NCBI RefSeq assembly: GCF_905147045.1
Contig: NC_065897.1
Span: forward strand, 6,525,001 to 6,589,000
Direction of reading: 5' to 3'
Origin: Nymphalis io
Taxonomy: Eukaryota; Arthropoda; Insecta; Lepidoptera; Nymphalidae
Length of the DNA stretch: 64,000 nucleotides
Part shown: positions 1 to 11,394 of the stretch, piece by piece
Position numbering within the stretch: the stretch's first letter is position 1
Layout of the letters: every line of letters begins with the position of its first letter
Notes under the pieces: model-generated
What the model was told of the DNA's origin: nothing
Seen by the model: the letters and a program-made list of their open reading frames with translations, nothing else
Databases searched by the model: none
Made by a program: the position numbers and the translations under genes

Positions 1-55
1 TAACGTTTATTATTTTTATTTCATAACACTAATAGTGCATTTTATTTCTTTGCAG
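1..55 (+). other. 3' end of dpp intron with splice acceptor
   Basis: A T-rich tract runs into TTTCTTTGCAG, with the AG at 54-55, directly ahead of the GC-rich dpp exon that begins at 56. The window therefore starts inside an intron, and at least one upstream leader exon and the dpp promoter lie outside it. The 17 bases from 56 to 72 are untranslated leader if translation starts at 73. They contain no stop in the dpp frame, so the splice site itself does not exclude an upstream start; the signal peptide after 73 makes 73 the better choice. Confidence 0.8.
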
Positions 56-72
56 GTGGGTCGAGGAGAATT

Positions 73-1182
73 ATGCGTGGGGCGTGCGCGTGCGCGGTGG
101 TGTGCGCGTTGGTGGCGCTTTGCGCGGCCGCGAGGTTGGACGAGGCGACGCGCGCCGCCGCCGAAAAGCAGCTGCTGGCGCTGCTGGGACTGCCACGCCG
201 GCCGCCACCTCGCAATCGGCCACCTCCGCCTGTGCCCCGCGCCATGCGCCTGCTGTATGATGAACGAAATGCCTTTCCTGCCGCAGCGGCCAACACGGCG
301 CGGTCTTTTTACCATACGCCCACCGATCTCGATGACCGCTTCCCGGGCGAGCATCGCTTCCGCCTTTTTTTTAATATAAGCGGTGTGCCATCCGATGAAG
401 TCGCACGTGGCGCTGACCTCAAGTTCCAAAGGGCCGTCGGTACGACGGGTAAGCAGAGATTGTTGATTTATGATGTCGTTCGACCCGGGCGGCGTGGGCA
501 AACTGAGCCCATTTTAAGACTTTTAGACTCTATACCTCTTAGGCCCGCTGAAGGCATCGTAACTGCAGACGCTTTAGGAGCGGTCCGAAGATGGCTGAAG
601 GAGCCGAAACACAATCATGGACTATTAGTGCGTGTTTTAGAAGAGGACTCGACAAACATAAATGCAAAGTTCCCCCATGTGCGGGTTCGTAGACGCACTA
701 TGGAAGAGAACGAAGAATGGCGAGCAGTACAGCCATTACTTATGCTATATACTGAAGACGAAAGAGCGAGAGCCGCAAGAGAACTCGGTGAGACGCGATT
801 AACGCGAAATAAACGAGCTACACAGCGAAAAGGTCATCGGGCTCATCATCGGCGCAAAGAAGCTCGTGAAATTTGCCAGCGAAGACCACTATTCGTAGAT
901 TTCGCTGATGTTGGCTGGAGTGACTGGATCGTGGCCCCACAAGGTTACGACGCGTATTACTGCCAAGGAGACTGTCCCTTTCCGCTGGCGGATCATTTGA
1001 ACGGTACAAATCATGCTATCGTGCAGACTCTTGTTAATTCAGTGAACCCTGCAGCGGTGCCTAAAGCGTGTTGCGTTCCTACGCAACTTTCTTCTATATC
1101 AATGTTATATATGGACGAAGTGAACAATGTGGTGCTTAAAAATTATCAGGACATGATGGTAGTGGGTTGTGGTTGTCGATGA
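73..1182 (+). CDS. dpp: Decapentaplegic, BMP2/4-type TGF-beta ligand
   Basis: Secreted morphogen precursor of 369 residues, complete in one exon. Residues 1-20 form a signal peptide with a hydrophobic core and Ala-rich end, which supports the start at 73. A proline/arginine-rich stretch and the TGF-beta prodomain follow. The furin-type site RNKR at 245-248 would release a mature chain of about 121 residues; a second RVRR site lies at 204-207. The mature part has the seven cysteines of a BMP knot at 268, 297, 301, 333, 334, 366 and 368, with the usual CC pair and the CGCR C-terminus. N-glycosylation sites are at N101 and N310. The family binds type I/II receptor kinases and signals through Mad. 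The length is well below the roughly 590 residues of the Drosophila protein, mostly from a shorter prodomain. Codons in the first 350 bases are much more GC-rich than the rest. The dpp identity over other BMPs rests on the mature-domain sequence and is strong. Confidence 0.95.
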   Translation: MRGACACAVVCALVALCAAARLDEATRAAAEKQLLALLGLPRRPPPRNRPPPPVPRAMRLLYDERNAFPAAAANTARSFYHTPTDLDDRFPGEHRFRLFFNISGVPSDEVARGADLKFQRAVGTTGKQRLLIYDVVRPGRRGQTEPILRLLDSIPLRPAEGIVTADALGAVRRWLKEPKHNHGLLVRVLEEDSTNINAKFPHVRVRRRTMEENEEWRAVQPLLMLYTEDERARAARELGETRLTRNKRATQRKGHRAHHRRKEAREICQRRPLFVDFADVGWSDWIVAPQGYDAYYCQGDCPFPLADHLNGTNHAIVQTLVNSVNPAAVPKACCVPTQLSSISMLYMDEVNNVVLKNYQDMMVVGCGCR

Positions 1183-1345
1183 TGAAGGTGACACGGCCTC
1201 GGGCAGACTTAGTGATAAATCGTGGACCCAGTGTACATATAGTAGTGGCCTCGAAAATTGTACATATTATATTTGTATATACACTCGTGTAATTATTATT
1301 TTATTGAAAGGATACTGATCTAATAAAAGATTTGAATATTAAAAA
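1183..1345 (+). terminator. dpp 3'UTR with poly(A) signal
   Basis: After the TGA at 1180-1182, a canonical AATAAA sits at 1322-1327, so a 3'UTR of about 160 nt is likely; the cleavage point itself is inferred. Within it lie three matches to the Pumilio consensus TGTANATA: 1232-1239, 1259-1266 and 1274-1281. A longer UTR using later signals cannot be excluded. Confidence 0.65.
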
Positions 1346-3369
1346 TGATTATTATTTAACATCCATTTGTTTTTGAAGTAGTAACAATACATGTATTGAA
1401 TTACTTTCGTATTTCATCGATTACTACTAATCATTTACAATTACTACTAATTATAAAGAAAACCAGTATAATTAAAAGCATGTTTAATCTTACATAGTAT
1501 TTTATTGTGTCATAGTTCTACCTAATATACATACAATAAAAGTAATTCATTATTCAGTTAAATTAAGTAATTAAAAAAAAAACATTAAATAAAAAACTCA
1601 CTTTACACTCTACATTATTTTCTTAAATAATAAACATATATTTCTTAATTTGACATATTATTTCTCCACTAATTTTCTGTATTGTTCTTATAATATTCTT
1701 GCCGTAGACTTATAGCTGTATGAAATTAACCACAATTTTGCTAACTTGAGTACATATTAATATGATCTAATTTGGCGTAATGTGCAATCCAGTTAATTGG
1801 CAGGCTATTCTAATTGGTAAAGTTCATCTGGTTGCTAACATTTATCTAACCTGTCTGCATTTTTTTATGTTTAATTTTACAAATATCTCCTTTTGCATTC
1901 ATGTAAAGATACAATATTATATTTATTTATGGTATTGTATATATTTAAATATAAATTATTTACGGTAAAGTAAACTAATTTTTATTTGTATATTAAGTAT
2001 ATAGTAAAGTTAAAACTGTACTGTAAATCATAAACGCGTAGAATCGTGGCAAGAGTTCAAGAAGCATTTTCCCGTTGAATTTCAATTAATCAATAAAAAT
2101 ATTAATAATAATTAATTAATCGCAATTATTTATTAATTATATTGTATATTATTGCAATAACTGGTACAGAACACATATTTAAAATTAAGCGTTCAAGTGG
2201 TTACACCCACTCTATGACCTCTTAATCGTGCTAGGAACTTTATAGGGAATTAAGGGCAAAATGTAATTAGTACTGCCTGTCTTATTTCTCGTACTATTAA
2301 TTATGCTAAATAAAATAGATGCTCAAGTAAATAAATAACCGCATTTTAAGCAATTCTGTATGATTTGTCATCTTCTAAAATGTTCTTTAGTGATAATATC
2401 TTTTTTATCACTAAACTTAAATAAAATATTTTTTATCACTAAACAATTAAATTAAGTTTAAATGGTTCCTTTATGACAAACGATTGTAGGTTGCTAAGCC
2501 ATTGAACATTTGAAATCAACACTTTATTTGTCGAATGTTATATTAATGGTGTGAACTGGGTTATCATCCCGCGCTTATTAATAGTTATTCAATTTTACGT
2601 CAATAAATTCTCTTAAGCAGTTCAAAAAGACCTTGAAGTTGGCAGGAGAGAGCTTGTGAAGCCAATGGTTCTGATCTCTCTTTTTACTAAGATTAGCAGC
2701 GGTGGCCACTACTCGGCCAGAATTTAACTTCATAAAGAAAATACAGAACCTTAGTAGGTTACTTTATTTTTAGATTAAGAAACAAAAAAACATTTTTGCA
2801 AAAAAACTGTGGTCAAAATTTTTTTTTTAATTTTATATTTCAAAGTATTAACTATAGTAAAAAACCTAACATTTTATAACAAGCATATTAAATTAACATC
2901 AAAATCACGCCTTAAGAAATATTTGTAACATATACTGGCCTTGAAGTTTTAACGACAATGTACGTTGTTCCTAGTGTTATCAATGGTTGTTTCATTCAAG
3001 ACACACAGAAACAGCTTTCAGACAAATTTCAAGACGTAAAATGTAGCCAAAATAAATGTTAAAGTAGTCAAAACAAACTATACTTAATTTGATATAATGA
3101 TTTAGTAGCTATATTTTGTACATGTAAAATTTGACAATAAAAAAAACCTAATCAATTTGTAAAATTCAGCAAAATCTGCCATAGTGCCATTTTGATCATA
3201 TTATTAGGAAGCAGTGTAGTGGAGATTGTTGGATTGCAACACAAAAGTTGGACCCAACGGCACGTCCATCTCCCTTTTTAAGTTATATTCATAATAATTA
3301 GTAATTTCGGTTGCTTTATCGGGAAAGAAGAGATCATGAGGAACTTTGCATGTCTGACAGTTCTCAAAG
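1346..3369. other. AT-rich intergenic DNA, no gene seen
   Basis: Very AT-rich sequence with short homopolymer runs. Open frames are short and low in complexity. A slightly richer patch at 2620-2720 (GGCAGGAGAG, GCGGTGGCC) may be an old repeat, but I could not assign it. Confidence 0.6.
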
Positions 3370-3442
3370 AAGTGTGCAGTTTGCTGAATTATGGACTAAC
3401 TCTTCCCATACTGAGAAGAGGCCCATGTCCAGCAGTCCTGAT
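3370..3442 (+). repeat. Decayed SINE-like 3' fragment
   Basis: The stretch reads GTGTGCAGTTTGCTG, then ATTATGGACTAA, then CTGAGAAGAGGCCCATG and CCAGCAGT. This order of blocks resembles the 3' part of a common lepidopteran repeat (a 'gtggactatgg...gagaggagacccgtgc..cagcagtg' layout). It is heavily mutated and only this part is recognisable. Confidence 0.4.
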
Positions 3443-4424
3443 ATAATATTAAATTAAAATTTAAGTATAAACGGTGCTGATATTATTGTTGAGTATTTTT
3501 ATTATTGGACCTTTCAAATGATGTTTTTTTCATTGTATCGTAATAAAGCTCTTATTAGAAGGCCAGGTCATACTAACTTATATCCTCCCCTAATATAACC
3601 GGTTTGGGGTGAAGTAGGTAAAAATTCTAAAATAGCGTTGTGTTATGTCTACTATGATAATTAAATAAATCTAGTTATATATATTCTGATTTTTTTAATA
3701 CTTCATTTATTGAGCTTCAACCCCAATTTAACCGTCATATTTACATAATAACTTGATTTCTCTGCTTGTTATTTGTACCTTAGAGCCTAAATATTAGTTT
3801 TCATATTTCTATTATGACAAAGTACTAGCTACCCCTTACATTTTTTTCGCATTCATTATATTATTATAACTAAGCCGAGCTACTTTGATGTTTATAATCA
3901 TGTTTATATTATAAGCCTTTGCTATATTATAGGAACTACACTCATGTATTGTAGTACTCACAAGCCTCTTGAATTACATTCGTTAAATAGTTTATGTTTT
4001 ATGTCCGTTTATGCGGTAGGAAAGCTTTACTTTTTATTTCTTATAAGATTTACATATATCTCCTATGCCTTTTTGGCTCTAATTATATATTTATATATAT
4101 ATATACATATAATTATAATAATTAGTTAATTAGAATTATAATAATTAGTGAATGTTTAATTTTAATCAAATTGTTATTATTGCGTAAAGTACATACAATC
4201 AAACAAACTTATATTTACAATCTACATCAAAATAAATGTTATATTTAAGCTTTTATTCGTAGTACATTTATAATAAATGTGGGTTACAATGCTGATATTT
4301 GAGATATTTAATTCTATTAAATTTTTATCTTCAATTCTTCTATTATCTTCATCTTCATTTATAATAACTAAAGGTCCAGGCCATAATTGTAAAACGAAAT
4401 ATAAAAATTATAATGATGACATTT
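3443..4424. other. AT-rich intergenic DNA, no gene seen
   Basis: Simple AT-rich sequence including a TA-rich patch around 4090-4120. Open frames here are low-complexity and look fortuitous. Confidence 0.6.
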
Positions 4425-4560
4425 GGCATTTCAGCCAATCAGGCAGAAGACCGACCTCGGTGCGGCTGCCAAAAATAAGAAAGACTAGCAAGCTGCGCAG
4501 CACAAAACTTACACAAGTTTGTGCACAAACACAGATGCAAGACGTAGGTGAAAACACTTC
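4425..4560 (-). repeat. SINE-B copy, decayed
   Basis: Read on the minus strand this gives GCATCTGTGTTTGTGCACA, then CTTGTG, CTGCGCAGCTTGC and a GGCAGCCGCACCGAGGTCGG tail. That matches, in order, the 3' half of the better-preserved SINE-B copies at 40215 and 58312. A short open frame that spans the repeat is therefore not a gene. Confidence 0.55.
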
Positions 4561-5582
4561 CAACATCCAGACTCCGGTTTGCTATTTTTAATAATAAAAA
4601 CTAAAAAGTTGTTTGACCCGGACAATTAGGCGTATAAAAAGTTTGAAGCCATTACCTATGTTGTCAAAAAAGTAATTAATAGTAAAGTCTTCGGATGACA
4701 TAACGTGCTTATATTGTAACCAATGTCTATAAGTTGAGATTTGTAGTTAGTTGTTCTTGTGTTATTGAGTGATTAATAATTAAATACAATTCCTTTATAT
4801 TATCTCGACATATTCAAATTATATTACAGTACCAAAATGGCATCTACATTGTTTAGTTTACAGTAGAACTATTATGTAAGAATAAACTTGAAACTCACTT
4901 CAGATCACGATCGTGAAATGACAGAGTTATATATTATAACGTTGACAATCATAAGAATTATAATATTTATAGAATACACACATCCAAAATAGCATATCAC
5001 TCTGTCGTTTCACAACATTTAACGAGTTATATCGAAGTGTGTTACAGAATAGAACTGCAGGTCTCATATTAGCATTTGTCAATGTAGGTAGTCATTGTAT
5101 GTGAAATACTCGTACCTCTTTCAATGCTAATGTCTGTGTTGTTTGAGAGTTATAAATTACATCGATTCGCTATCAGAATACTTTTATAGTTATATGAAAT
5201 CAATAAAAATGTTACATAAATGTTTGGTCTGGTTTCGAAAATTAATACGTCAAAAGTTTTGTTTTTAACACAAATATTAGCAAATAAAATAATTCAATGT
5301 CGTCTTTATAAAAACACTTACTCTAAGTAACCTGACTAAAAATGAAATAAAACGTTTTTATGGTTATCATTATCTAAAAAATAATATTATGTTATATAGA
5401 GCTTTCCTTTCTTTATAAAATACTACCAAAACCCACCGTTTGAAATCGGCTTGTGAAGAATTTCCTTTAAAATCAGTCATTTTAACGTACAAAGACAATG
5501 CCTATTTAAATAATTCTTATAAAATATTTAAACAAATAGGTAGTAGCGGTATACTAAAATAAAAAAAATAATGTTTTGGTTC
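4561..5582. other. AT-rich intergenic DNA, no gene seen
   Basis: No coding pattern, repeat family or strong inverted repeat was recognised. Confidence 0.6.
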
Positions 5583-5694
5583 TGGTAACTCTGACTTGCG
5601 GACTGCCCAAGATCGGATTTGTTGGCGTTCTATGGGGGCGTTCTATGGCGGCTTTCGTCCAGAAGTGGACGGTTAAAGGCTGAAATGAAATGAA
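5583..5694 (+). mobile_element. 3' end of a non-LTR retrotransposon (LINE)
   Basis: A 110-base patch, much richer in GC than its surroundings, encodes TAQDRICWRSMGAFYGGFRP and then stops. The TAQDR..WRS ending is the usual C-terminus of RTE-like LINE polyproteins in insects. The stop is followed by a short 3'UTR that fades into GAAATGAAATGAA. Everything upstream is missing, so this is a strongly 5'-truncated copy. Confidence 0.6.
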
Positions 5695-6455
5695 CTCGCA
5701 ATTAGCAATTTTAACTTAAAAAGTGGCAGTTATTTTGAAAATATAGACTTCAATTTTATTTATTTATTTAGATTATAATGGCTTTTTGATTAGATGTAGA
5801 GATTAATTGCGACATGTTTTATGAGTTGTCGTTTGGGAGCCTATACTTAACAATATTCTTAAAACCAGTTCTTTGACCATGATATTTTACCAATTTTCTT
5901 TGTAGTCTTTCATGTCTATCATAGAAAAGTGAAAGTTTAAAGTCAATTCCAATTGGTCGGTACTCGCTAATCTAAAATGAAAAACATGTTAAGCAAAATT
6001 AAGTTTATAAAAGTATCTACTTAATTCTCACGCTGTAGATTGTTGGCACCGTAAAACGATTTGTATTGACTTCATTTTAAATAGCATTAATATACTCTTT
6101 AGTATTCTAGAATAAATTAAATTCATTTAAATTATCCGAGTTTTTGAGTGTACATGTATACTCGTAGTTTGGTCGAATATGCGCGTTATTGCACTGTCAA
6201 ACTTTAGTTTTCATATGTATATATTTTCAGATTGATTACGTAATGAAAACGTAGAAAAATTTAACAAATAATGTCTTATATAGATTAAAAAACGAAGTAT
6301 GTAAGTGGCCAACAAATAAAAATTACTGAACTGCTTAGTAAAAAAATCACGCAAACACTTATAAAGTCGTCGACAAAGAATGCTAAAGATAATATTTAAA
6401 GTGAATTCCATTTAGAGTGTGGCAGGTCTCCAAATTTCAAATATTTCGTCACAAC
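5695..6455. other. AT-rich intergenic DNA, no gene seen
   Basis: Simple AT-rich sequence with no recognisable coding or repeat content. Confidence 0.6.
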
Positions 6456-7145
6456 GCGACGATATATCATGTTTTTGCTCAGACGCAGGAATGCCCGCCT
6501 GTATAATTTGGCCGGCCACCCGGCAACTCCACGTCTGCCGCGCCCGCCACCCTACGTCTATATTATCAGTAGATAAATTTAAGCTTTGTCTTTGCCTCGT
6601 ATTTCGTCCTCTCGATGTATTGCTTTTGTTTTTTTTCTGCCATGGAAGCCAACAAAAAACTGAGTGGAGGCGAACGAAGTGGGTATAATTTATTTTATAG
6701 TCGGCTCGCTCGTAACTCGACAGTGGACGGCTGGACGCCGATTTATCCCCATCTCGACGTAATTAACGTAAATGGATTGGCCAGTGTCGGTACCACTGAG
6801 TGCGCCTTTGAAAATGATTCTCTTATGCTTTTATGTTGACTGAACAAAGTTGTCTCAACAGTAATACGTACCAAGCCAATGTAATCTAATTAAGCCTACA
6901 TATTTCTAAACCACAATACAAATTAGATACAAGAAGAACAAGAAAGGTTAGCGATTGCGGGCTCGATTCTCAAGGAGTGCGGCGACTTATCCCTGAGGGA
7001 ATTATAATTGTTTTGCATTCTTGCACGAGTACAAAAACAAAAGAGGGCGAGGTACGGGCCCCCCGCGCTGATGGTCTTACAGACCAGACCAAAGTCTGAC
7101 GACTCGCATTCCCTCGAGACAAAAAGTTACGAATGAATCGGAGTA
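6456..7145. promoter_or_regulatory. GC-richer islands, possible conserved control element
   Basis: Three non-repetitive, GC-richer patches (6480-6570, 6640-6830 and 6950-7140) stand in AT-rich DNA about 5-6 kb 3' of dpp. They do not match the repeats seen elsewhere in the window. Frames crossing them carry no recognisable domain. A dpp-linked enhancer is a guess from position and composition only. Confidence 0.25.
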
Positions 7146-7479
7146 GGTAAGCTTCAGCAAAAGCTTTCGAAGGGCGATAGCAACAACCTGATATTTTAAA
7201 AGATAGCTGGGTAAGTTGTCACAACAATGTTGCGCAAATTAAAAATAAAATAAAACGACAAACTGTGCCGCGATTAATTTAAGAAGGGTTAAATTAACGA
7301 TTTATTTTTCGACTTTAGCATCACTAACGCCATTATGAATTTGTTTATGGTAATAAATAAATAATTTTACCATTTGTGGTACCCAATTTAAGTCAAAATC
7401 AAACACTGAACTGCTAGGTTAGACAACCAGAAACGTTATGTATTTAACTATCAATATGATAATGTGTAAGTGAAAGGTG
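7146..7479. other. AT-rich spacer, no gene seen
   Basis: Nothing recognised. Confidence 0.5.
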
Positions 7480-7640
7480 TTGATTTGATGAAGCCCTATC
7501 AAAACCTCGAAAAGGAGGTGTCGATAGCTGATAGTAATAATGATTGGTTGATAAGGCAAAGTGTGTAATGCATAATTAGGTGTCACTCGCATATTATGTG
7601 TAGCGTGAGGCAGAGAGGCGACGTGCGGCCATCGAACTCG
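7480..7640. promoter_or_regulatory. GATA/homeobox-site cluster, candidate element
   Basis: The patch contains three GATA cores close together (TCGATAGC, TGATAGT, TTGATAAGG), a CATAATTAGG homeodomain-type core and a GC-richer end (GGCGACGTGCGGCC). Such cores are frequent by chance in AT-rich DNA, so function is unproven. Confidence 0.2.
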
Positions 7641-8679
7641 GGCCTCATCTCAAAATATTCAAAGTATGCATAAGTTAAACTGGTTTTTCCCTGCATTACT
7701 TTTACCTAAATATTGATTTGTAAACAGAAATTGAATTCACCATAAAGTCTATACTAGACAATATTTGTACGATACGATTCGTGAATCAGCTTATACATAA
7801 TGCACTTCCATACAGCAGGCAAGTTCGCGACTTTGTAAGGAAAGTTGTGGACCTATAAATAGGCTAGCTATCTAGTGCCGTTTCTTGTGTTCAGAGAACA
7901 TTTACATTTTTATAACATTTGAATACCAAAAGTGTCCTGTTAACGTATGGATTAGCGTATTTTTCTTTTAAATTAAATTTTAATGGCATTATTCAACTAA
8001 CAGTAAAGTAACTATGTTGGTAATCTTTTTGCTTTCTGCTTAAATCCTGAAATATTAAATATTTAAAAGATGTACACAATATAAAGATTACGACATGGCA
8101 ATATAATCCTAAAACATAATCCGTTTCTTGTAATATAATTTAAATTATACACATTTATTTACATTATATTTTTATTTAAGAATTTCTGTAATTTAATATT
8201 TATAAATGTGCAATGAGCGTTTTAGTTAAAAAAAATGTGTCTGATATAAAATATCTATACTCTGGGGCAAAGCGAGTGGCAAAAAATATACAAACTTTGG
8301 TAAAATTGTTCGGCAGTCGCGTGCCACGATCGCAGGCCACGTGCTTGTCTCGTACACACCTCAATAACAATCTACTTTCACCGAAAGGGCATCGTCACAT
8401 AAGGTAATTTGTTAGGCCTATCAGCGGAAAATTCCTATAAACATTGCCGTTCAAATCGTCAAACCCAATTAATTAATCTAACATATTGTGTCGTCTGAAC
8501 ATAGTAGGGTATACCTGTCCATTTATTTATATATTCAACGTCATAAATATATTTAAAAAAAACATGTTTACGGATAAATGTCGTAAATTGTGTAAAAAAT
8601 CTAAAACGAGCCGTTGTAAGCTGTTTTTTAAAACAATTAGTAAATAAAAAACAAATAATTGGTAAACACGAAACAAGCG
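7641..8679. other. AT-rich intergenic DNA, no gene seen
   Basis: A TATAAATA at 7854-7861 has no initiator at the proper distance. The 64-codon frame at 8213-8407 has no domain and is probably fortuitous. Confidence 0.5.
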
Positions 8680-8895
8680 ATTATTTTCCGGCTCGTCGGG
8701 ATAAAGAAATAAACAATAGGTGTGTATGGTTTGTGATGTGGGTGTATTGTGGCTTGTAATGCAACTTGTCAGTCACATGGTATTGGTCATATAACGGTGG
8801 TGACATATTTAACCGGCTGGCGGCGCCCGCGCTCGGATGCGCGCTCTACGAGACCGTGAGATCCGCGCTATTTATTGAACGACATCATCAACTAA
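8680..8895. promoter_or_regulatory. GC island, candidate dpp-linked element
   Basis: A non-repetitive patch with T-box-like AGGTGTGT, a GGTGTG-rich stretch and a very GC-rich core (GGCTGGCGGCGCCCGCGCTC at 8814-8833) in otherwise AT-rich DNA. No coding frame of interest crosses it. Enhancer function is inferred only from composition and position 3' of dpp. Confidence 0.25.
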
Positions 8896-10608
8896 TCGAG
8901 TCATTTAAACTTTAATCTATACTCGAAGATAATTCAATTAATTTTAACTCAGGTATTACATATTTAAGATTTTGAACTTAACTTTTAGTTGTAGAAATGC
9001 TAGTAAAATTAATGTATGTCTGTAATTACTTTTGAACAAAAACTAATTTACAGTACCTTCATATAAAATGAGTAATTGATATGTCTTTCCACTAAAAAGT
9101 TGTACAAAAATATGTATTCATACTCATTATTCCCAAACCATATAAAATTACGTTCACAACTTATTTTCTTACCTGTACCTTTAGTGAGTGGCATTTGATA
9201 TCTCTGTCACTAAAACTATATAATTTGCATTAATTATAAAGTTAAAAAAAGTTTTAATATAGAATTCAAGTATTTGTGATATTATATCTAATACAAAATC
9301 GATATCATATCTATATTTTGAAAATATTCAAAACTGTTACAAGCAAAATAATTTTATAATACCTCTTAATTCTAAATAATTCGCTCTAACGTTGTTCAAG
9401 TTAAAAATATTATAATATATTTACTCAAATAGTATTTTTAGATAAATGCATTTCTTTAAAATATCTCTATTCAATATTTCTTTCACAATCTATTGGTATA
9501 ATACGCCTAAGCGCATAGAGCTTTAAAGTGTTTCCGTGTTGCTTACTCTTATAGCCTATATTTGCTACAGTACATTAGACAGATATAAACAATAATGTAT
9601 TTCTGGCAACGAACCCGCGTCCTTGGCGTCGACCTTATTATTGCGCAACACCGGTTTCGAAATGCGGACGCACGATCTATGTAGGCTTATATTACTTAAA
9701 CGACAAGCGATGACAAGTCTATGCAAAGGTTTTTTTACTGAAAAAGGATACAATTTAGATAAATTACATACAATGTATAGTCATTAATTATATCATGGAA
9801 TCTCGTTTAAAAATTAAAATATGTATATATGACGTTCGAATATACAACGAAGATATTGCGCATCAAAAGTAGCTGCGACACTCGTATCTATATATAATTA
9901 TGTAGCTACTTTATATACAACAATATCTTTAGATAAATATCTTAATATAAAAAAAAATGTAAATGAAGACATGCAAAACGCTAAGAGGAATTTTGAATCC
10001 AATATCTAACTTATTAGCTGTTTGTTTAAAGCTTGCAGGAGTTTGTGCAGCATGCATAATGTATTAACCCTTAACACATAAATAAATAGCATACCACAGA
10101 CTTAATATATTTTAAATGTAGACAATTTTTGTAACATATATTTTATGACATTTGATTATACGACATTTTCATGTATAATTTTTCATTACATTCAACTTTG
10201 TATTAGGATACGTTTATATTAGAAAGGCATCCTTTAGGAGGTAATTTATAGTAAAGTAACTGGAGAATGACTGAAAATTGAGAGAAACTTGTAACTATTA
10301 GCTGTTTTTAATATATTAATTCCGTGTACAACTTTTCGAGAATATACCCATCTACAAACTGTTTATTAACTATTCTGGATGGTTATAATACAAACTTATG
10401 ATACCATACACTTTAAATGAATTATTGTTTTTAAATATGTGCAACAGTGTAATAAAACATATGCGTCATGTATTTCTGCCAACAATTTTGTTACACAATT
10501 GCGTTTTTTTACAAAACTTCTCACAATCTTTGCCTTGATGAATTAAAAAAATAATTAACAATCAAATATAAACAATAAAGTCGTGGAATTAGTATTCGTT
10601 GATATACA
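8896..10608. other. AT-rich intergenic DNA, no gene seen
   Basis: Low-complexity AT-rich sequence. A GC-richer patch at 9600-9680 (AACGAACCCGCGTCC) vaguely resembles a tRNA-derived SINE head on the minus strand but could not be extended. Confidence 0.5.
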
Positions 10609-10621
10609 TATAACATATATT

Positions 10622-11390
10622 GGGGTATGGTGGGGAGCCTAGTGTGAATACTTTTGGGGCTTCACCAGCCGGCCCATAATGGGCGGTGTGGCTTCGCTAA
10701 TCACAAGCTTTCTGCAATCTCTCACCAGTGGCTCCAAGAAGCTGTAGTGCATGCAGCAGCCATACCCTGGTAACCGCGTTGGCTCGCGGGCTAAACCTGG
10801 TTGAGGGGGGTTTGCCAGAATGGTGGACCTACAAGCGGATCCTTCCCGCCTAATGCATAAAGTCTACCTCGGTGGGGAAGGTAACCCAACGCAGATATGC
10901 AATCGGGCTTGATGGAACTGGCGAGGTAGCTAGGCAAGGTGGACGGCCTAGGGCGACAGTAGAAGGCGCACAGTTACTGTCGGCCAGACACATCATCGGA
11001 TCTTTCCTCCAGTCATAGCGGTTTCCAGTTCCACTGGATCAAGGAAGACAAGGGTGTGCACCTGCGTTTTGCGCGTACGCTTGTGCACTGAAATATCTCC
11101 TGCGTAACTGACTGCTTCCGTATAAGGACTCCGATATCAATAAAGTCCTGTGGCGATGGGTCAAGGTAGAGAGGTCCGGTTTGATGCAATCCGGGCTTTG
11201 TCTGAGGCCTGCACATGAGCGGCTCTCGGGGTGTGTAACACCGTGGTCGCTTTTGCTCTGTATAGGAGAGACAGAGTAAACCCGGCAGCACCTGGAGTTA
11301 CAAAGCAGCCCTATTTAGGGAGGCACTGCTTTCCCCGCTCAGCCGGGGAGGGGGCTAGAAAAGGTGCCCTAAACAAAAGCTCTTCCAATA
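10622..11390 (+). other. 5'UTR of the 10.6-kb LINE, with SINE-B-like segment
   Basis: Non-coding leader of the element, starting GGGGTATGGTGGGGAGCC. The segment 11045-11110 (GTGTGCACCTGCGTTTTGCG, then ACGCTTGTGCACTGAAATAT and CTCCTGCG) closely parallels the body of the SINE-B copies at 40460-40510 and 58570-58620. The leader therefore carries a module also used by the SINE. Confidence 0.6.
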
Positions 11391-11394
11391 AAAA

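Noticed and set aside
42..501. Minus-strand frames opposite dpp, up to 161 codons
   Set aside because: Shadow frames caused by the GC-rich start of the dpp exon.
4277..4591. 104-codon frame near a GC-richer patch
   Set aside because: The C-terminal half is a decayed SINE-B copy on the opposite strand; the N-terminal half is AT-rich noise.
7854..7894. TATAAATA with a TCAG downstream
   Set aside because: The TCAG lies about 39 bases from the TATA start, beyond the normal 28-32; no GC change or gene follows.
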